This document shows positions 6,928-16,040 of a stretch of DNA of 45,017 nucleotides, piece by piece. Position 1 is the first letter of the stretch. Each line of letters starts with the position of its first letter. The DNA lies in assembly GCF_049310905.1 (NCBI RefSeq), contig NZ_JBMEMN010000024.1:1-45017 (forward strand), in the 5' to 3' direction. The translations under genes were made by a program, and so were the position numbers. The DNA comes from Gudongella sp049310905. Lineage in GTDB: Bacteria; Bacillota; Clostridia; Tissierellales; Tissierellaceae. The notes below the pieces were generated by a model, which was not told the origin of the DNA, did not search any database, and saw only the letters and a list, made by a program, of their open reading frames with translations.

Positions 6928-7545
6928 ATGTACGACAATCTATCCAAAAAGCAAACCGAAATTTTACTATACATTAAAAGGGAAACTGCAAACAAAGGTT
7001 ATCCACCTACGGTTAGAGAAATCTGCGAGGGTGTCAACCTACGGTCCCCTTCTTCTGTTCATGCACATCTCAATACTCTTGAAACAAAAGGATATATTCG
7101 TAAAGATGCCACCAAACCTAGAGCAATTGAAATTATCAATTACGATGATGGCATGACTATGATTAAAAAGAAAACTGTTGATGTCCCAATATTGGGACGA
7201 GTTACTGCAGGGGCTCCGATACTTGCTGTTGAGAATATTGAGGATACCTACCCCATCCCTCAGGAAGAGGCTGAAGGGGACGACGTATTTATGCTTAAAA
7301 TCCAGGGTGAAAGTATGATTGATGCTGGAATAATGGATGGAGACCTTGTTCTAGTAAAAGAACAATCCCATGCGCGTGACGGAGATATAGTTGTTGCTCT
7401 GTTAGGTGAAGAAGCTACAGTGAAAAGATTTTATAAGGAAAAGGACAGAATAAGACTCCAACCTGAAAACCAGTTTATGGAGCCCATATATTCTCGTGAT
7501 GTACAAATATTAGGTAAGATTAAAGGTCTTTATAGAAAATATTAA
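6928..7545 (+). CDS. lexA: SOS repressor LexA
   Basis: This 205-residue protein represses SOS genes and cleaves itself when RecA filaments form on damaged DNA. It has an N-terminal winged helix (about 1-65, PPTVREICEGVNLRSPSSVHAHL) and a C-terminal S24 peptidase domain. The cleavage site A94-G95 (RVTAGAP), the nucleophile S129 (GESMIDAGI) and the general base K166 (EATVKRF) are all present. ATG 6928 is preferred over GTG 6919 because AGGTG (6917-6921) is correctly spaced. Three LexA boxes lie in the intergenic region shared with the LysM gene. Confidence 0.97.
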   Translation: MYDNLSKKQTEILLYIKRETANKGYPPTVREICEGVNLRSPSSVHAHLNTLETKGYIRKDATKPRAIEIINYDDGMTMIKKKTVDVPILGRVTAGAPILAVENIEDTYPIPQEEAEGDDVFMLKIQGESMIDAGIMDGDLVLVKEQSHARDGDIVVALLGEEATVKRFYKEKDRIRLQPENQFMEPIYSRDVQILGKIKGLYRKY

Positions 7546-7548
7546 AAG

Positions 7549-7590
7549 ATACGGCATTGACAGAGAGATTACTGTCAATGCCGTATTTAA
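7549..7590. terminator. bidirectional terminator between lexA and the PLP lyase
   Basis: ATACGGCATTGACAG (7549-7563) pairs perfectly with CTGTCAATGCCGTAT (7572-7586), with an 8-nt loop. Weak T and A runs on the two sides let it serve both convergent genes. Confidence 0.8.
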
Positions 7591-7594
7591 TTAC

Positions 7595-8890
7595 CTATCT
7601 AGCAAGATCTACAAGCTTCTTTCTATAAAGATTATCAAGTGATTTAATTACACCCAGTTTACAGTGATCATAAGTCAAACCTCCCTGATAATATGCATAA
7701 TATGGCTCCCTCATTGGTCCATCAGCACTTAGTTCTATGGATGAACCCTCAATAAACCCACCAGCAGCCATTATTATTCTATCAGCATAGCCAGGCATAT
7801 CCCATGCTTCAGGTACTACATATGAGTCTACAGTCGATGCTGCCTGTATACCCTTACAGAATTCACTCACCCTTTCTTCAGTCAAGAATTCGATTCCCTG
7901 GATAATATCACTTCTCTTGTCATCAAGTTTCGGTACAATATTAAAGCCAAGACTCTTGTATGTCATAGCCACCAGCAAGGCACCTTTCACTGCCTCAGCA
8001 ACTACATGTGGAGCCATAAACAAACCCTGCAGTGTAGTTCGCGTGGTACCAAATGTAAGGCCTGTATCCTTACCTAAGCCAGGTGCTGTAAGTCTGTTGG
8101 CAACTATGTCAATTAAGTCCTCTCTACCGGCAGCATAGCCTCCAGACAGTGCTAGTCCTCCTCCTGGATTCTTAATAAGAGATCCAGCAATAATGTCTGC
8201 TCCAGCTTCAATTGGTTCCCTTGTATCCAGGAATTCTCCGTAACAATTATCCACCATAATTATCACATCTGGATATTCCTTCTTAATCCTGTGAATTACA
8301 GACTCCATTTCGTCTATTGTAAGAGCCCGTCTATCACTATATCCAGTCGACCTTTGAATGGCAATTATTTTTGTATAGTTATTTATACTTCTTAAAACAT
8401 TTTCAATATCTATGCCATTATTCAGAAGCGGGACCTCATTATATAGCACTCCATAGTCCATTAGGCTTCCTGGAGCACTTCCCTTCTTCCCAATAACTTT
8501 CAGCAATGTATCATATGGAGTCCCTGTTATATAAAGCAATTGATCCCCAGGACGTAAAATACCCGATAGAACGAGATTCAAAGCATGAGTACCTGATGCG
8601 ATTGCAGGTCTTACAAGTGCTGCCTCTGCTTTGAAAATAGCGGCAAAAATTGACTCGACCTTCTCCCTCCCAATATCACCGTAACCATAACCCGTTGTCC
8701 AGTGAAAATCAGTTGATCCAAGTCTATTGTCCTGCATAGCTCCGATAACCTTATATTGATTGAACTCTCTGATTTCTTCCAGTGGTTTAAATCTATTTTC
8801 TACCCTGGCTTCCATATCGTTAACAAATTCAATAACTTCTTGATTTACATCATATTGTTTACATAAATATTTTATGGTTAACTTGTTCAT
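7595..8890 (-). CDS. methionine gamma-lyase/aluminium-resistance family PLP protein
   Basis: This 431-residue protein belongs to the YnbB-type family related to cystathionine/methionine lyases (fold type I PLP enzymes). Visible features are an early TGYGYGDIGR segment, SGTHALN in the cofactor-binding region, an aspartate in VDNCYGEF, and SLIKNPGGG with the probable PLP lysine. The family name comes from a weak link to aluminium resistance, and its true substrate is uncertain. It lies next to hfq and miaA, the same neighbourhood as in other Firmicutes. The length is typical. Its start follows a GGAGATAAT site. Confidence 0.85.
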   Translation of the reverse strand: MNKLTIKYLCKQYDVNQEVIEFVNDMEARVENRFKPLEEIREFNQYKVIGAMQDNRLGSTDFHWTTGYGYGDIGREKVESIFAAIFKAEAALVRPAIASGTHALNLVLSGILRPGDQLLYITGTPYDTLLKVIGKKGSAPGSLMDYGVLYNEVPLLNNGIDIENVLRSINNYTKIIAIQRSTGYSDRRALTIDEMESVIHRIKKEYPDVIIMVDNCYGEFLDTREPIEAGADIIAGSLIKNPGGGLALSGGYAAGREDLIDIVANRLTAPGLGKDTGLTFGTTRTTLQGLFMAPHVVAEAVKGALLVAMTYKSLGFNIVPKLDDKRSDIIQGIEFLTEERVSEFCKGIQAASTVDSYVVPEAWDMPGYADRIIMAAGGFIEGSSIELSADGPMREPYYAYYQGGLTYDHCKLGVIKSLDNLYRKKLVDLAR

Positions 8891-8928
8891 ATTATCTCCT
8901 TATTCTAAATGAATTTTCTCATAAACAA

Positions 8929-8948
8929 GGTCCCTGTCACCAGAGACC
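8929..8948 (-). terminator. hairpin after hfq
   Basis: GGTCCCTG (8929-8936) pairs with CAGAGACC (8941-8948) with one mismatch and a 4-nt loop (GTGA on the minus strand). The T run after it is poor, so it may be a weak terminator or a 3' end stabilizer for hfq mRNA. Confidence 0.4.
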
Positions 8949-8953
8949 GAGTT

Positions 8954-9175
8954 TTAATACTCAAAGTTTATAACTGTATTTGGAATAATTGTAGATATGG
9001 CGTGTTTGTAAACAAGCTGCTGTTTATCATCTGCATCCAATACAATTGTATAGCTGTCAAATCCTTTCACATAGCCTTTGATTTGATAGCCATTTACAAG
9101 AAAAACAGTAATTAAAATTCCTTCACGTCTAGCCGTATTAAGAAACTGATCTTGCAAATTTACACCCTGTTTCAT
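8954..9175 (-). CDS. hfq: RNA chaperone Hfq
   Basis: This 73-residue protein has both Sm motifs: Sm1 about 12-50 (LQDQFLNTARREGILITVFLVNGYQIKGYVKGFDSYTIVL in part) and Sm2 YKHAIST near 60-66. Hfq forms a hexameric ring that binds small RNAs and mRNAs. In clostridia it is more important than in Bacillus. It sits directly downstream of miaA, the common bacterial order, with a good Shine-Dalgarno site (AAAGGGGGAT). The short C-terminus (about 5 residues after the Sm core) is usual for Gram-positive forms. Confidence 0.95.
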   Translation of the reverse strand: MKQGVNLQDQFLNTARREGILITVFLVNGYQIKGYVKGFDSYTIVLDADDKQQLVYKHAISTIIPNTVINFEY

Positions 9176-9191
9176 TTGGATATCCCCCTTT

Positions 9192-10130
9192 TTAATGGAA
9201 ATGCGTCTTTATATCTTCTATTAAATATTCAACAAGTTCGTCCTTGTCTTTATAAAACTCCACATCTAGCCATTTTATCCGATTATCTCGTCTGAACCAT
9301 GTAAGCTGCCTCTTTGCATAGTTTCTGGATAGTTTCTTGATCTTTTCAACCGTCGCGTCATAGCTTTCATCTCCATCAAGATACTCCATAATCTGTTTAT
9401 ACCCAATTGCCTTCATGGACACCAGATCTTTCCCATATCCTGAATCCATAAGATTTTTTACCTCTTCTACCAAACCCATCTCAAGCATTATATCCACTCT
9501 TTTGTCTATTCTTTCATAAAGCTTCTGTCTGTCCATATTAAGACAATAAATCAGAACATCATATTTATCATTTACAACCCTGAAGTTACTTCCATATTCA
9601 TCAAATGTCTTACCGGAAATTGTCGTAATCTCAATTGCTCTTACAATTCTTTGAATATCATTCTCTGTATATCGTTCAGCAGCAACCGGATCAATTTCAT
9701 ATAACATATCTAGCAATGCTTTTTTCCCTTGTATTTCTGCAATATTTTCAAGTTTATTCCTTAACTTCTGGTTTGGAGGGACATCTACAAAATTTAGCTC
9801 ATAGACCAGAGAGTTGATGTAAAGTCCGGTACCGCCAATTATTATAGGCAATTTCCCCATATTGTTAAGATATGTTATTAAATTTGTTGCATTTTCTTTA
9901 TAATCAGCTACGGTAAACTGTTCTTCCGGGTTAATAAAGTCAATAAGGTGATGCTCCACACCTTCCATTTCTTCTTTTGTAACTTTCGCTGTACCAATGT
10001 CCATATACTTGTATATTTGCATTGAGTCAGCTGATATTATTTCACCATTCATTGCTTTGGCAAGAGCGATGGATACAGCAGTTTTACCTACAGCTGTAGG
10101 ACCAGTAATTATTATCAATTTTTCTTTCAT
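9192..10130 (-). CDS. miaA: tRNA dimethylallyltransferase MiaA
   Basis: This 312-residue enzyme adds a dimethylallyl group to N6 of A37 in tRNAs reading UNN codons. The P-loop GPTAVGKT lies at about 9-16, then DSMQIYKYMDIGTAK, and GGTGLYINSL near 100-110, all family hallmarks. The reading frame opens 28 codons earlier inside mutL, but AGGTGAG six nucleotides or so before 10130 and the protein family fix the start there. Its ribosome site overlaps the mutL stop. MiaB, encoded at 14577-15896, works on its product by methylthiolation. Confidence 0.95.
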   Translation of the reverse strand: MKEKLIIITGPTAVGKTAVSIALAKAMNGEIISADSMQIYKYMDIGTAKVTKEEMEGVEHHLIDFINPEEQFTVADYKENATNLITYLNNMGKLPIIIGGTGLYINSLVYELNFVDVPPNQKLRNKLENIAEIQGKKALLDMLYEIDPVAAERYTENDIQRIVRAIEITTISGKTFDEYGSNFRVVNDKYDVLIYCLNMDRQKLYERIDKRVDIMLEMGLVEEVKNLMDSGYGKDLVSMKAIGYKQIMEYLDGDESYDATVEKIKKLSRNYAKRQLTWFRRDNRIKWLDVEFYKDKDELVEYLIEDIKTHFH

Positions 10131-10138
10131 ATTCTCAC

Positions 10139-11950
10139 CTATAAAACCCGGAGGAACCTTTTCTCCAGTTCCTTTCTTGTCATTTCTATAATAGTAGGTC
10201 TGCCATGTGGGCATGTATAAGGATTATCGCAATCCTCCAGCTGACTGAGAAGAGCATTTGCTTCAATATCCGCAACACTATCCCCTGCCTTAATTGCACT
10301 TGTACATGCCAGCTTGATTATCTTTTCAATTCTTGTTTCATAACTTGATGAAAACTTTTCATCCATTTGATCAAGCAAATCTAGAAATAATCTCTTGTTG
10401 TCAGGGCTTCCAAAAATAAGGGGTACACCTCTGAGCATAACGCTTTTGTCTCCAAAACCCTCCACTAAAAATCCAATTTTCTTGAAATGTTCAATATTAT
10501 CCATTACAGTATTGTGTTCTGTCTGGCCCAAATCCAAGACAACTGGCTGAAGAAGTTGTTGTACATGGATGGACTCATTCTTAAATTCCTTAAGAAGCCT
10601 TTCGTACATAATTCGCTCATGGGCTGCATGCTGATCAATAATATAAAGCTTTGAAGCTGATACATCCTCAGTTATAATATAGGTTTTAAAAGCTGTCCCT
10701 ACAGTTCTAAGAGAAGTTAATGAAATCCTGGGTTTGTTGTATTCTTCTTGAGTTTCCTTCCATTCTCCATCAGATTCACTAACAATTTCTAGACCTTTTG
10801 AAGAATAATCTACAAATACAATGCTTTTTTCATCGATAGTATCTTCATTATCATTTTCAACTTTTAAAACATCATTATTAGTGCTTTCAATATCCCAAAT
10901 TGATGGATGAATTTCCTTTTCAGCTTTTAATTTTTGCTTTAAATCTACATTAGGGATGCGCATAATGAAATCAATATTATTTCTCAACGCAGCTTCCAGC
11001 TTCTGATAGATATTAGTATCATTAGTAAACTTGATTTCCTGTTTAGTTGGATGAATATTTACATCCACATTTGATGGATCTATTTCAATAAATAGTACAA
11101 ATACAGGATATCTGTTTATCGGTATCAAGGTATTATATTGTTTTTCAACTATTTTTGAAAGTCTGTAATCAACAACATATCTGCCATTTACATAAAGGTA
11201 CTGATGATGCCTATTGCTTCTGTAGAGATTGTTGTCAGAAATGTGACCATCGATTTTAAAATCTTCAGTGGAAATTGATACCTTTTTCAAACCTGAGGCC
11301 AGCTCCTTGCCTAATAGCTGAAGTATTGTATTTTTAACACTCCCTGTCCCAGTTGTAATATAAATAACTCTGTTGTCTTTAATGTATTTAAATGAAATAC
11401 TTGGATTACCCACTGCAAGTCTTGTAACTGTTTCCGTAATTGCATTTTCCTCTGCTACCTTGCTTTTCATAAATCTTTTTCTCACAGGTAAATTGTAAAA
11501 AAGCTTTCTTATTATCATAGTAGTACCAACTGGTGCACCAGTTGGAGTAATTGATTTAAGAACACCATCCTCAACAAATCCCATAATACCTGCATCCATT
11601 TCTTTTTGTCTTGTCAAGACTTCAATCTTTGAAACGGCACAGATACTTGATAGTGCTTCTCCCCTAAATCCCATAGTCAGTATTTTCCCAAGGTCCTCGA
11701 CCGAAAATAATTTGGAAGTAGTGTGCCTTTCAAAAGCAAGCTTAAGATCCGATTCATCCATACCTTCTCCATTATCGGTTATCCTTATAAAGTCTTTGCC
11801 GGCATCGGAAATCTCAATTACAATTTGACTCCCTCCTGCATCAATGGAGTTTTCAATCAGTTCCTTAACAATAGATGCTGGTCTTTCTATTACTTCTCCT
11901 GCAGCTATTTTTTGTATGGTAAGATTATCCAGTACTTTGATTTTACTCAT
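10139..11950 (-). CDS. mutL: DNA mismatch repair protein MutL
   Basis: This 603-residue protein couples mismatch recognition by MutS to strand removal. The N-terminal GHKL ATPase has ENSIDAG, DNGEGMD and GFRGEAL (within about 30-100). The C-terminal domain has DQHAAHERIMYE, matching the DQHA(X)2E(X)4E endonuclease motif, plus ACTSAIKAGD and CPHGRPT, so it is a nicking MutL as expected where MutH is absent. I start it at 11950, where AAGGAGTG is well spaced; ten codons further upstream are open but overlap mutS. It is transcribed with mutS and miaA. Confidence 0.96.
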   Translation of the reverse strand: MSKIKVLDNLTIQKIAAGEVIERPASIVKELIENSIDAGGSQIVIEISDAGKDFIRITDNGEGMDESDLKLAFERHTTSKLFSVEDLGKILTMGFRGEALSSICAVSKIEVLTRQKEMDAGIMGFVEDGVLKSITPTGAPVGTTMIIRKLFYNLPVRKRFMKSKVAEENAITETVTRLAVGNPSISFKYIKDNRVIYITTGTGSVKNTILQLLGKELASGLKKVSISTEDFKIDGHISDNNLYRSNRHHQYLYVNGRYVVDYRLSKIVEKQYNTLIPINRYPVFVLFIEIDPSNVDVNIHPTKQEIKFTNDTNIYQKLEAALRNNIDFIMRIPNVDLKQKLKAEKEIHPSIWDIESTNNDVLKVENDNEDTIDEKSIVFVDYSSKGLEIVSESDGEWKETQEEYNKPRISLTSLRTVGTAFKTYIITEDVSASKLYIIDQHAAHERIMYERLLKEFKNESIHVQQLLQPVVLDLGQTEHNTVMDNIEHFKKIGFLVEGFGDKSVMLRGVPLIFGSPDNKRLFLDLLDQMDEKFSSSYETRIEKIIKLACTSAIKAGDSVADIEANALLSQLEDCDNPYTCPHGRPTIIEMTRKELEKRFLRVL

Positions 11951-11954
11951 AAAG

Positions 11955-14567
11955 TCACTCCTTAAGCTTTCTTGCATCATCTACCAGATTGTTGAGGGTG
12001 TTGAGGGCATCCATTGGTGTCAATCCGTTTATGTCAATATTTCTCACTCGATCTATATAAAAGTCTTTTCTGTAATCCATTAGGTTCATTTGCTTTTGGT
12101 TCTTTTTTTGTACGGGTTCATCCATATTAATATCATGTGAGTTTTCGATCGTCGCCAAAACCTCATTTGCCCTTTGAATTACCTCTTTTCTAATTCCTGC
12201 AAGTTTCGCAACCTGTATACCAAAACTCTGATTTGTACTACCTTTAACTATCTTTCTGAGAAAAATAATATCATCACCCTGCTCTTCAGCAGTAATAGTA
12301 AAATTCTTTACTCCTTTAAGCTTGGTCTGCAACTGAGTTAGTTCGTGGTAGTGAGTTGCAAAAAGAGTTTTAGCCTTGATTTTATCTGATATATATTCCA
12401 CTACAGCCCAAGCTATACTGAGGCCGTCATATGTGCTCGTTCCTCTTCCTACCTCATCTAGGATTATTAGGCTTCTTGGGGTAGCAAATCTAAGAATATT
12501 TGAAACCTCGTTCATTTCAACCATAAATGTACTCTCACCTTGAGATAAATTATCTGAAGCACCAATTCTAGTAAAAATCCTGTCTACTATTCCAATATCT
12601 GCTCGTTTTGATGGAACAAATGAACCAATTTGTGCAAGGAGAACGATTATTGCTATCTGTCTCATAAAAGTCGACTTTCCAGCCATATTGGGACCGGTAA
12701 TTATATGAACCATATCATCTCTTGTATCCATATATGCGTCATTTGGTACAAATAACTGGTGTTTGATTGTAGCTTCAACAACAGGATGTCTTCCTTCTTC
12801 AATATCAATAATTCCTTTTCTATTCAAGCTTGGTCTTGTAAAGTTATTTGCATTGGCAACAATTGCAAGACTCAATACAACATCCAAAACAGCAAGTAAT
12901 TTGCTGGTCCGTTGAAGTCTTTCAATTTCTTTCTTTATTATCTCACGAATCTCCTGGAACAATTCGTATTCAAGCTGGATTGCCTTATCATCAGCGCCTA
13001 GAATTTTATCCTCAATTTCTTTAAGCTCGGTTGTATAATATCTTTCAGAGTTTGCCAGAGTTTGTTTTCGAATATAATTTTCTGGCACTGAGTCTATACT
13101 TGATTTTCTTATATCTATATAATATCCCATCACTCTGTTGAAGCCAACTTTAAGTGTCTTTATGCCTGAGCGGTTTCTTTCCTCAGCTTCAAGTCTGGCC
13201 AACCATTCCTTTCCCTTTAGTTTGCTGGCCCTTAGATCATCAAGATACTCATTGTATCCTTCCTTGATTATTCCTCCTTCTTTTACTGATAGAGGTGGAT
13301 TGTCACCCAGCGAATCATTTAAGATTGTGTGAATATCAATAAGGTCATCCATATCCTCTTGAAGTTTAACAAACTGACTTAAATTTGTTTCCAAAAGAAC
13401 ACCCTTAAGTCCTGGTATATTCTCAATTGATTGTCTTAATGCTACCATATCCCTACCACTGCAATTTCCATTTGAAATCTTGCTTATTAATCTTTCAATA
13501 TCATATATGTTTTTTAAAATATCTCTAATTTCTTCAAGATGGAACGGATTATTCTTTATAAACTCAACCATATCTAGTCTGTTTTCAATCTGTTTCTTAT
13601 CCAGCAATGGTTGTTCAAGCCATTTTCTTAACAATCTTCCACCCATTGCAGTTTGAGTTTTATCTAGAATACCAATAAGTGCTCCTCTTTTTTCTTTAGA
13701 CCTCATAGTTTCATGGATCTCAAGATTGGATCTTGTGTTTATATCCATAAGCATATAATGTTCAGGCTCATAATACTGTAACTCCTTGATATGGTCAACA
13801 GCATTGAACTGAGTATCCTTCAAATAGTTCAATAATTTTCCTAATGATATTGTAGAGTATATTTTTTCTTTAAGTCTTTCAATTTCAATGTTTTTATCAT
13901 TGAAGAATCCACTTATTAACTCATTATAGTTTTCAACATCATTTGATAAATCATCCAATGCATTAATATAAGGATTGATTTTATCCATAATTACAGTTAC
14001 TAGCTTTTTATTTCTAATTAACCCTTCGTTGCAGACTACTTCCGAGGGCATTATTTTCCCCAATTCATCCAGTATAAATCTGCTACTGTTTTCCTCTTCA
14101 CCAATAAACTCTGTTGTATACATTTCTCCTGTTGAATTATCAACATATGATAACCCAGCACCGTACTCATCCAGAAATATACTAGCCAAAAAATTATTTG
14201 ACTTTTCATCCAGAAGACTACCATCCATTATTGTACCAGGAGTAACTATCCTTACAACTTCACGCTTTACAAGGCCTTTTGCCAAAGCAGGGTCTTCTAC
14301 TTGCTCACAAACAGCAACCTTGTAACCTCGGTCTACAAGTCTCGTTATATATGTTTCAGCAACATGATGAGGCACACCACACATTGGTGCTTTCTCATCA
14401 AGCCCGCAGTCTCTGCTGGTCAGCGCTATTTCAAGCTCTCTTGAAGCAGTTTTTGCATCTTCAAAAAACATTTCGTAGAAATCGCCCAGTCTGAAAAAAA
14501 GCAGTGCATCCTTGTACTTTTCTTTAGTGTCTACATATTGTTGCATCATTGGAGTTAGAGTAGCCAT
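11955..14567 (-). CDS. mutS: DNA mismatch repair protein MutS
   Basis: This 870-residue protein recognises mismatches and small loops. The N-terminal mismatch-binding domain has the FYEMF motif (about residues 30-34, with the phenylalanine that stacks on the mismatch). The ATPase domain has GPNMAGKSTFMRQ (Walker A), DEVGRGTSTYDG (Walker B) and THYHEL. The C-terminus is a helix-turn-helix and dimerisation tail. Length is typical. It starts 9 nt after miaB with a GGAGGACCAA ribosome site and its end holds the mutL ribosome site. Confidence 0.97.
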   Translation of the reverse strand: MATLTPMMQQYVDTKEKYKDALLFFRLGDFYEMFFEDAKTASRELEIALTSRDCGLDEKAPMCGVPHHVAETYITRLVDRGYKVAVCEQVEDPALAKGLVKREVVRIVTPGTIMDGSLLDEKSNNFLASIFLDEYGAGLSYVDNSTGEMYTTEFIGEEENSSRFILDELGKIMPSEVVCNEGLIRNKKLVTVIMDKINPYINALDDLSNDVENYNELISGFFNDKNIEIERLKEKIYSTISLGKLLNYLKDTQFNAVDHIKELQYYEPEHYMLMDINTRSNLEIHETMRSKEKRGALIGILDKTQTAMGGRLLRKWLEQPLLDKKQIENRLDMVEFIKNNPFHLEEIRDILKNIYDIERLISKISNGNCSGRDMVALRQSIENIPGLKGVLLETNLSQFVKLQEDMDDLIDIHTILNDSLGDNPPLSVKEGGIIKEGYNEYLDDLRASKLKGKEWLARLEAEERNRSGIKTLKVGFNRVMGYYIDIRKSSIDSVPENYIRKQTLANSERYYTTELKEIEDKILGADDKAIQLEYELFQEIREIIKKEIERLQRTSKLLAVLDVVLSLAIVANANNFTRPSLNRKGIIDIEEGRHPVVEATIKHQLFVPNDAYMDTRDDMVHIITGPNMAGKSTFMRQIAIIVLLAQIGSFVPSKRADIGIVDRIFTRIGASDNLSQGESTFMVEMNEVSNILRFATPRSLIILDEVGRGTSTYDGLSIAWAVVEYISDKIKAKTLFATHYHELTQLQTKLKGVKNFTITAEEQGDDIIFLRKIVKGSTNQSFGIQVAKLAGIRKEVIQRANEVLATIENSHDINMDEPVQKKNQKQMNLMDYRKDFYIDRVRNIDINGLTPMDALNTLNNLVDDARKLKE

Positions 14568-14576
14568 TTGGTCCTC

Positions 14577-15896
14577 CTAGTCAATCATTATTCCCTCAAG
14601 TGTAAATGTTTTTACATTATCTATTCTTACACTGACAATTTTCCCAATCAATTCTTCTCCACCCTTAAAATGGACAAGCTTGGCACTTCCAGTTCTTCCA
14701 CTCATCACTTCATTGTCATTCTTGCTTACCGCTTCAACCAAAACTTTCTGAACAGTACCAAGAAGTTTCTGATTCAATTTTAATCCAATTGGATTAAGTG
14801 TATCCAGAAGTCTTTGGAATCTTTCATGCTTAATCTTATCAGGTACTTGTTTTTCCATCTTAGCTGCTGTAGTCCCTTCTCTTATTGAGTAAAGAAATGT
14901 ATAAGCAAGATCAAATTCCACTTCCTTAACCAGATCCAATGTTTCCTGGAAATCCTGCTCAGTTTCACCAGGAAAACCAACTATTATATCGGTAGTTATA
15001 GCGATATTGGGTACCAAGTTCTTGATTGTTTTGATCTTCTCGAGATATTCATCCCGAGTATACTTCCTATTCATCAGCTTAAGCATCCTGTTGCTCCCTG
15101 ACTGCACGGGAAGATGTAGATGGGGGCTTAGTTTGTCTAAGTCCATATAAGCCTTTATAAGCTCATGTGTGAAGTCCTTTGGATGTGATGTCATAAACCT
15201 AATTCGCTGGATTCCGTCAATTTCATTTATTTCCCTTAACAAATCAGGAAAACTATAATCAACTGATAGAGTTCTTCCATAGGAATTGACATTCTGACCT
15301 AGCAAAGTTACCTCTTTTACCCCTGACTGGACAAGCTTTTTCACCTCATCAAGTATTACTTTAGGTTCTCTGCTTCTCTCTCTGCCTCTTGTATACGGAA
15401 CAATACAATAGGTGCAATAGTTGTCACAACCATACATTATATCAACATACGCTTTATATGAATACTTTCTATGTGCATCAATACTCTCATCTATCTCCCT
15501 TGTGTCTTCGACAATATCAATAATTGTCTGTCCTGTTTCAAGTTGTCTGGATATCAATTGAGGTAGCTTATGAATATTGTTGGTACCAAAAACCAGATCA
15601 ATATGCTTGTGTTTTGATAAAAAGAATTCCCTGATGTCTTCACGTTGCATCATGCATCCACATATTCCTAGAACCACATTCGGTTTTCTTCGTTTAAGCT
15701 CTTTCAATTCTCCCAATTGACCAAAAACCTTGTCCTCAGCACTTTTTCTAACAGCACAGGTATTAAATAGTATAATATCAGCCTGCTCCTTGTCTTCAGT
15801 AGGCTCATAACCAATTGTATCCAAAACCCATGAGATCTTTTCGGAATCCAGCTCATTAGCCTGACAACCAGATGTATTAATAAGATATTTCTTCAT
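14577..15896 (-). CDS. miaB: tRNA methylthiotransferase MiaB
   Basis: This 439-residue radical-SAM enzyme makes ms2i6A37 from i6A37 in tRNA. The N-terminal UPF0004 domain carries the three cluster cysteines in SGCQANELDSE, FNTCAVRKSAE and GICGCMMQ. The radical-SAM motif is CDNYCTYC (about 154-161), followed by a C-terminal TRAM domain (about 370-435). The start at 15896 follows AAGGAG by 9 nt; eleven earlier codons have no ribosome site. It heads miaB-mutS-mutL-miaA-hfq, and MiaA supplies its substrate. Confidence 0.95.
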   Translation of the reverse strand: MKKYLINTSGCQANELDSEKISWVLDTIGYEPTEDKEQADIILFNTCAVRKSAEDKVFGQLGELKELKRRKPNVVLGICGCMMQREDIREFFLSKHKHIDLVFGTNNIHKLPQLISRQLETGQTIIDIVEDTREIDESIDAHRKYSYKAYVDIMYGCDNYCTYCIVPYTRGRERSREPKVILDEVKKLVQSGVKEVTLLGQNVNSYGRTLSVDYSFPDLLREINEIDGIQRIRFMTSHPKDFTHELIKAYMDLDKLSPHLHLPVQSGSNRMLKLMNRKYTRDEYLEKIKTIKNLVPNIAITTDIIVGFPGETEQDFQETLDLVKEVEFDLAYTFLYSIREGTTAAKMEKQVPDKIKHERFQRLLDTLNPIGLKLNQKLLGTVQKVLVEAVSKNDNEVMSGRTGSAKLVHFKGGEELIGKIVSVRIDNVKTFTLEGIMID

Positions 15897-15943
15897 TTTA
15901 TATATCTCCTTGCTATTACTTTTCTTCAATTGCTTTAACCATA

Positions 15944-15949
15944 ATTATA
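15944..15949 (-). promoter_or_regulatory. possible extended -10 promoter for miaB-mutS-mutL-miaA-hfq
   Basis: TATAAT on the minus strand (15949-15944) is preceded by TGT, the extended -10 form, but no good -35 element lies 17 bp upstream. It is 48 bp before the miaB start. Confidence 0.45.
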
Positions 15950-15963
15950 ACATATCTCAATAT

Positions 15964-16011
15964 AAAAAGCCTGCTGACAGAAACCAATACTTGATTCTGG
16001 ACCAAACAGAC
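15964..16011 (-). terminator. weak terminator after the M42 genes
   Basis: On the minus strand GTCTGTT (16011-16005) can pair, with wobbles, to AGCAGGC (15975-15969), followed by TTTTTATA. It ends the M42 triplet before miaB. Confidence 0.4.
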
Positions 16012-16040
16012 TTTTCATTTTTTCAATGATTCTTGTCTAA

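Noticed and set aside
10131..10214. N-terminal extension of MiaA
   Set aside because: The extra 28 codons overlap mutL, lack a ribosome site and are not part of the family; the start at 10130 is well supported.
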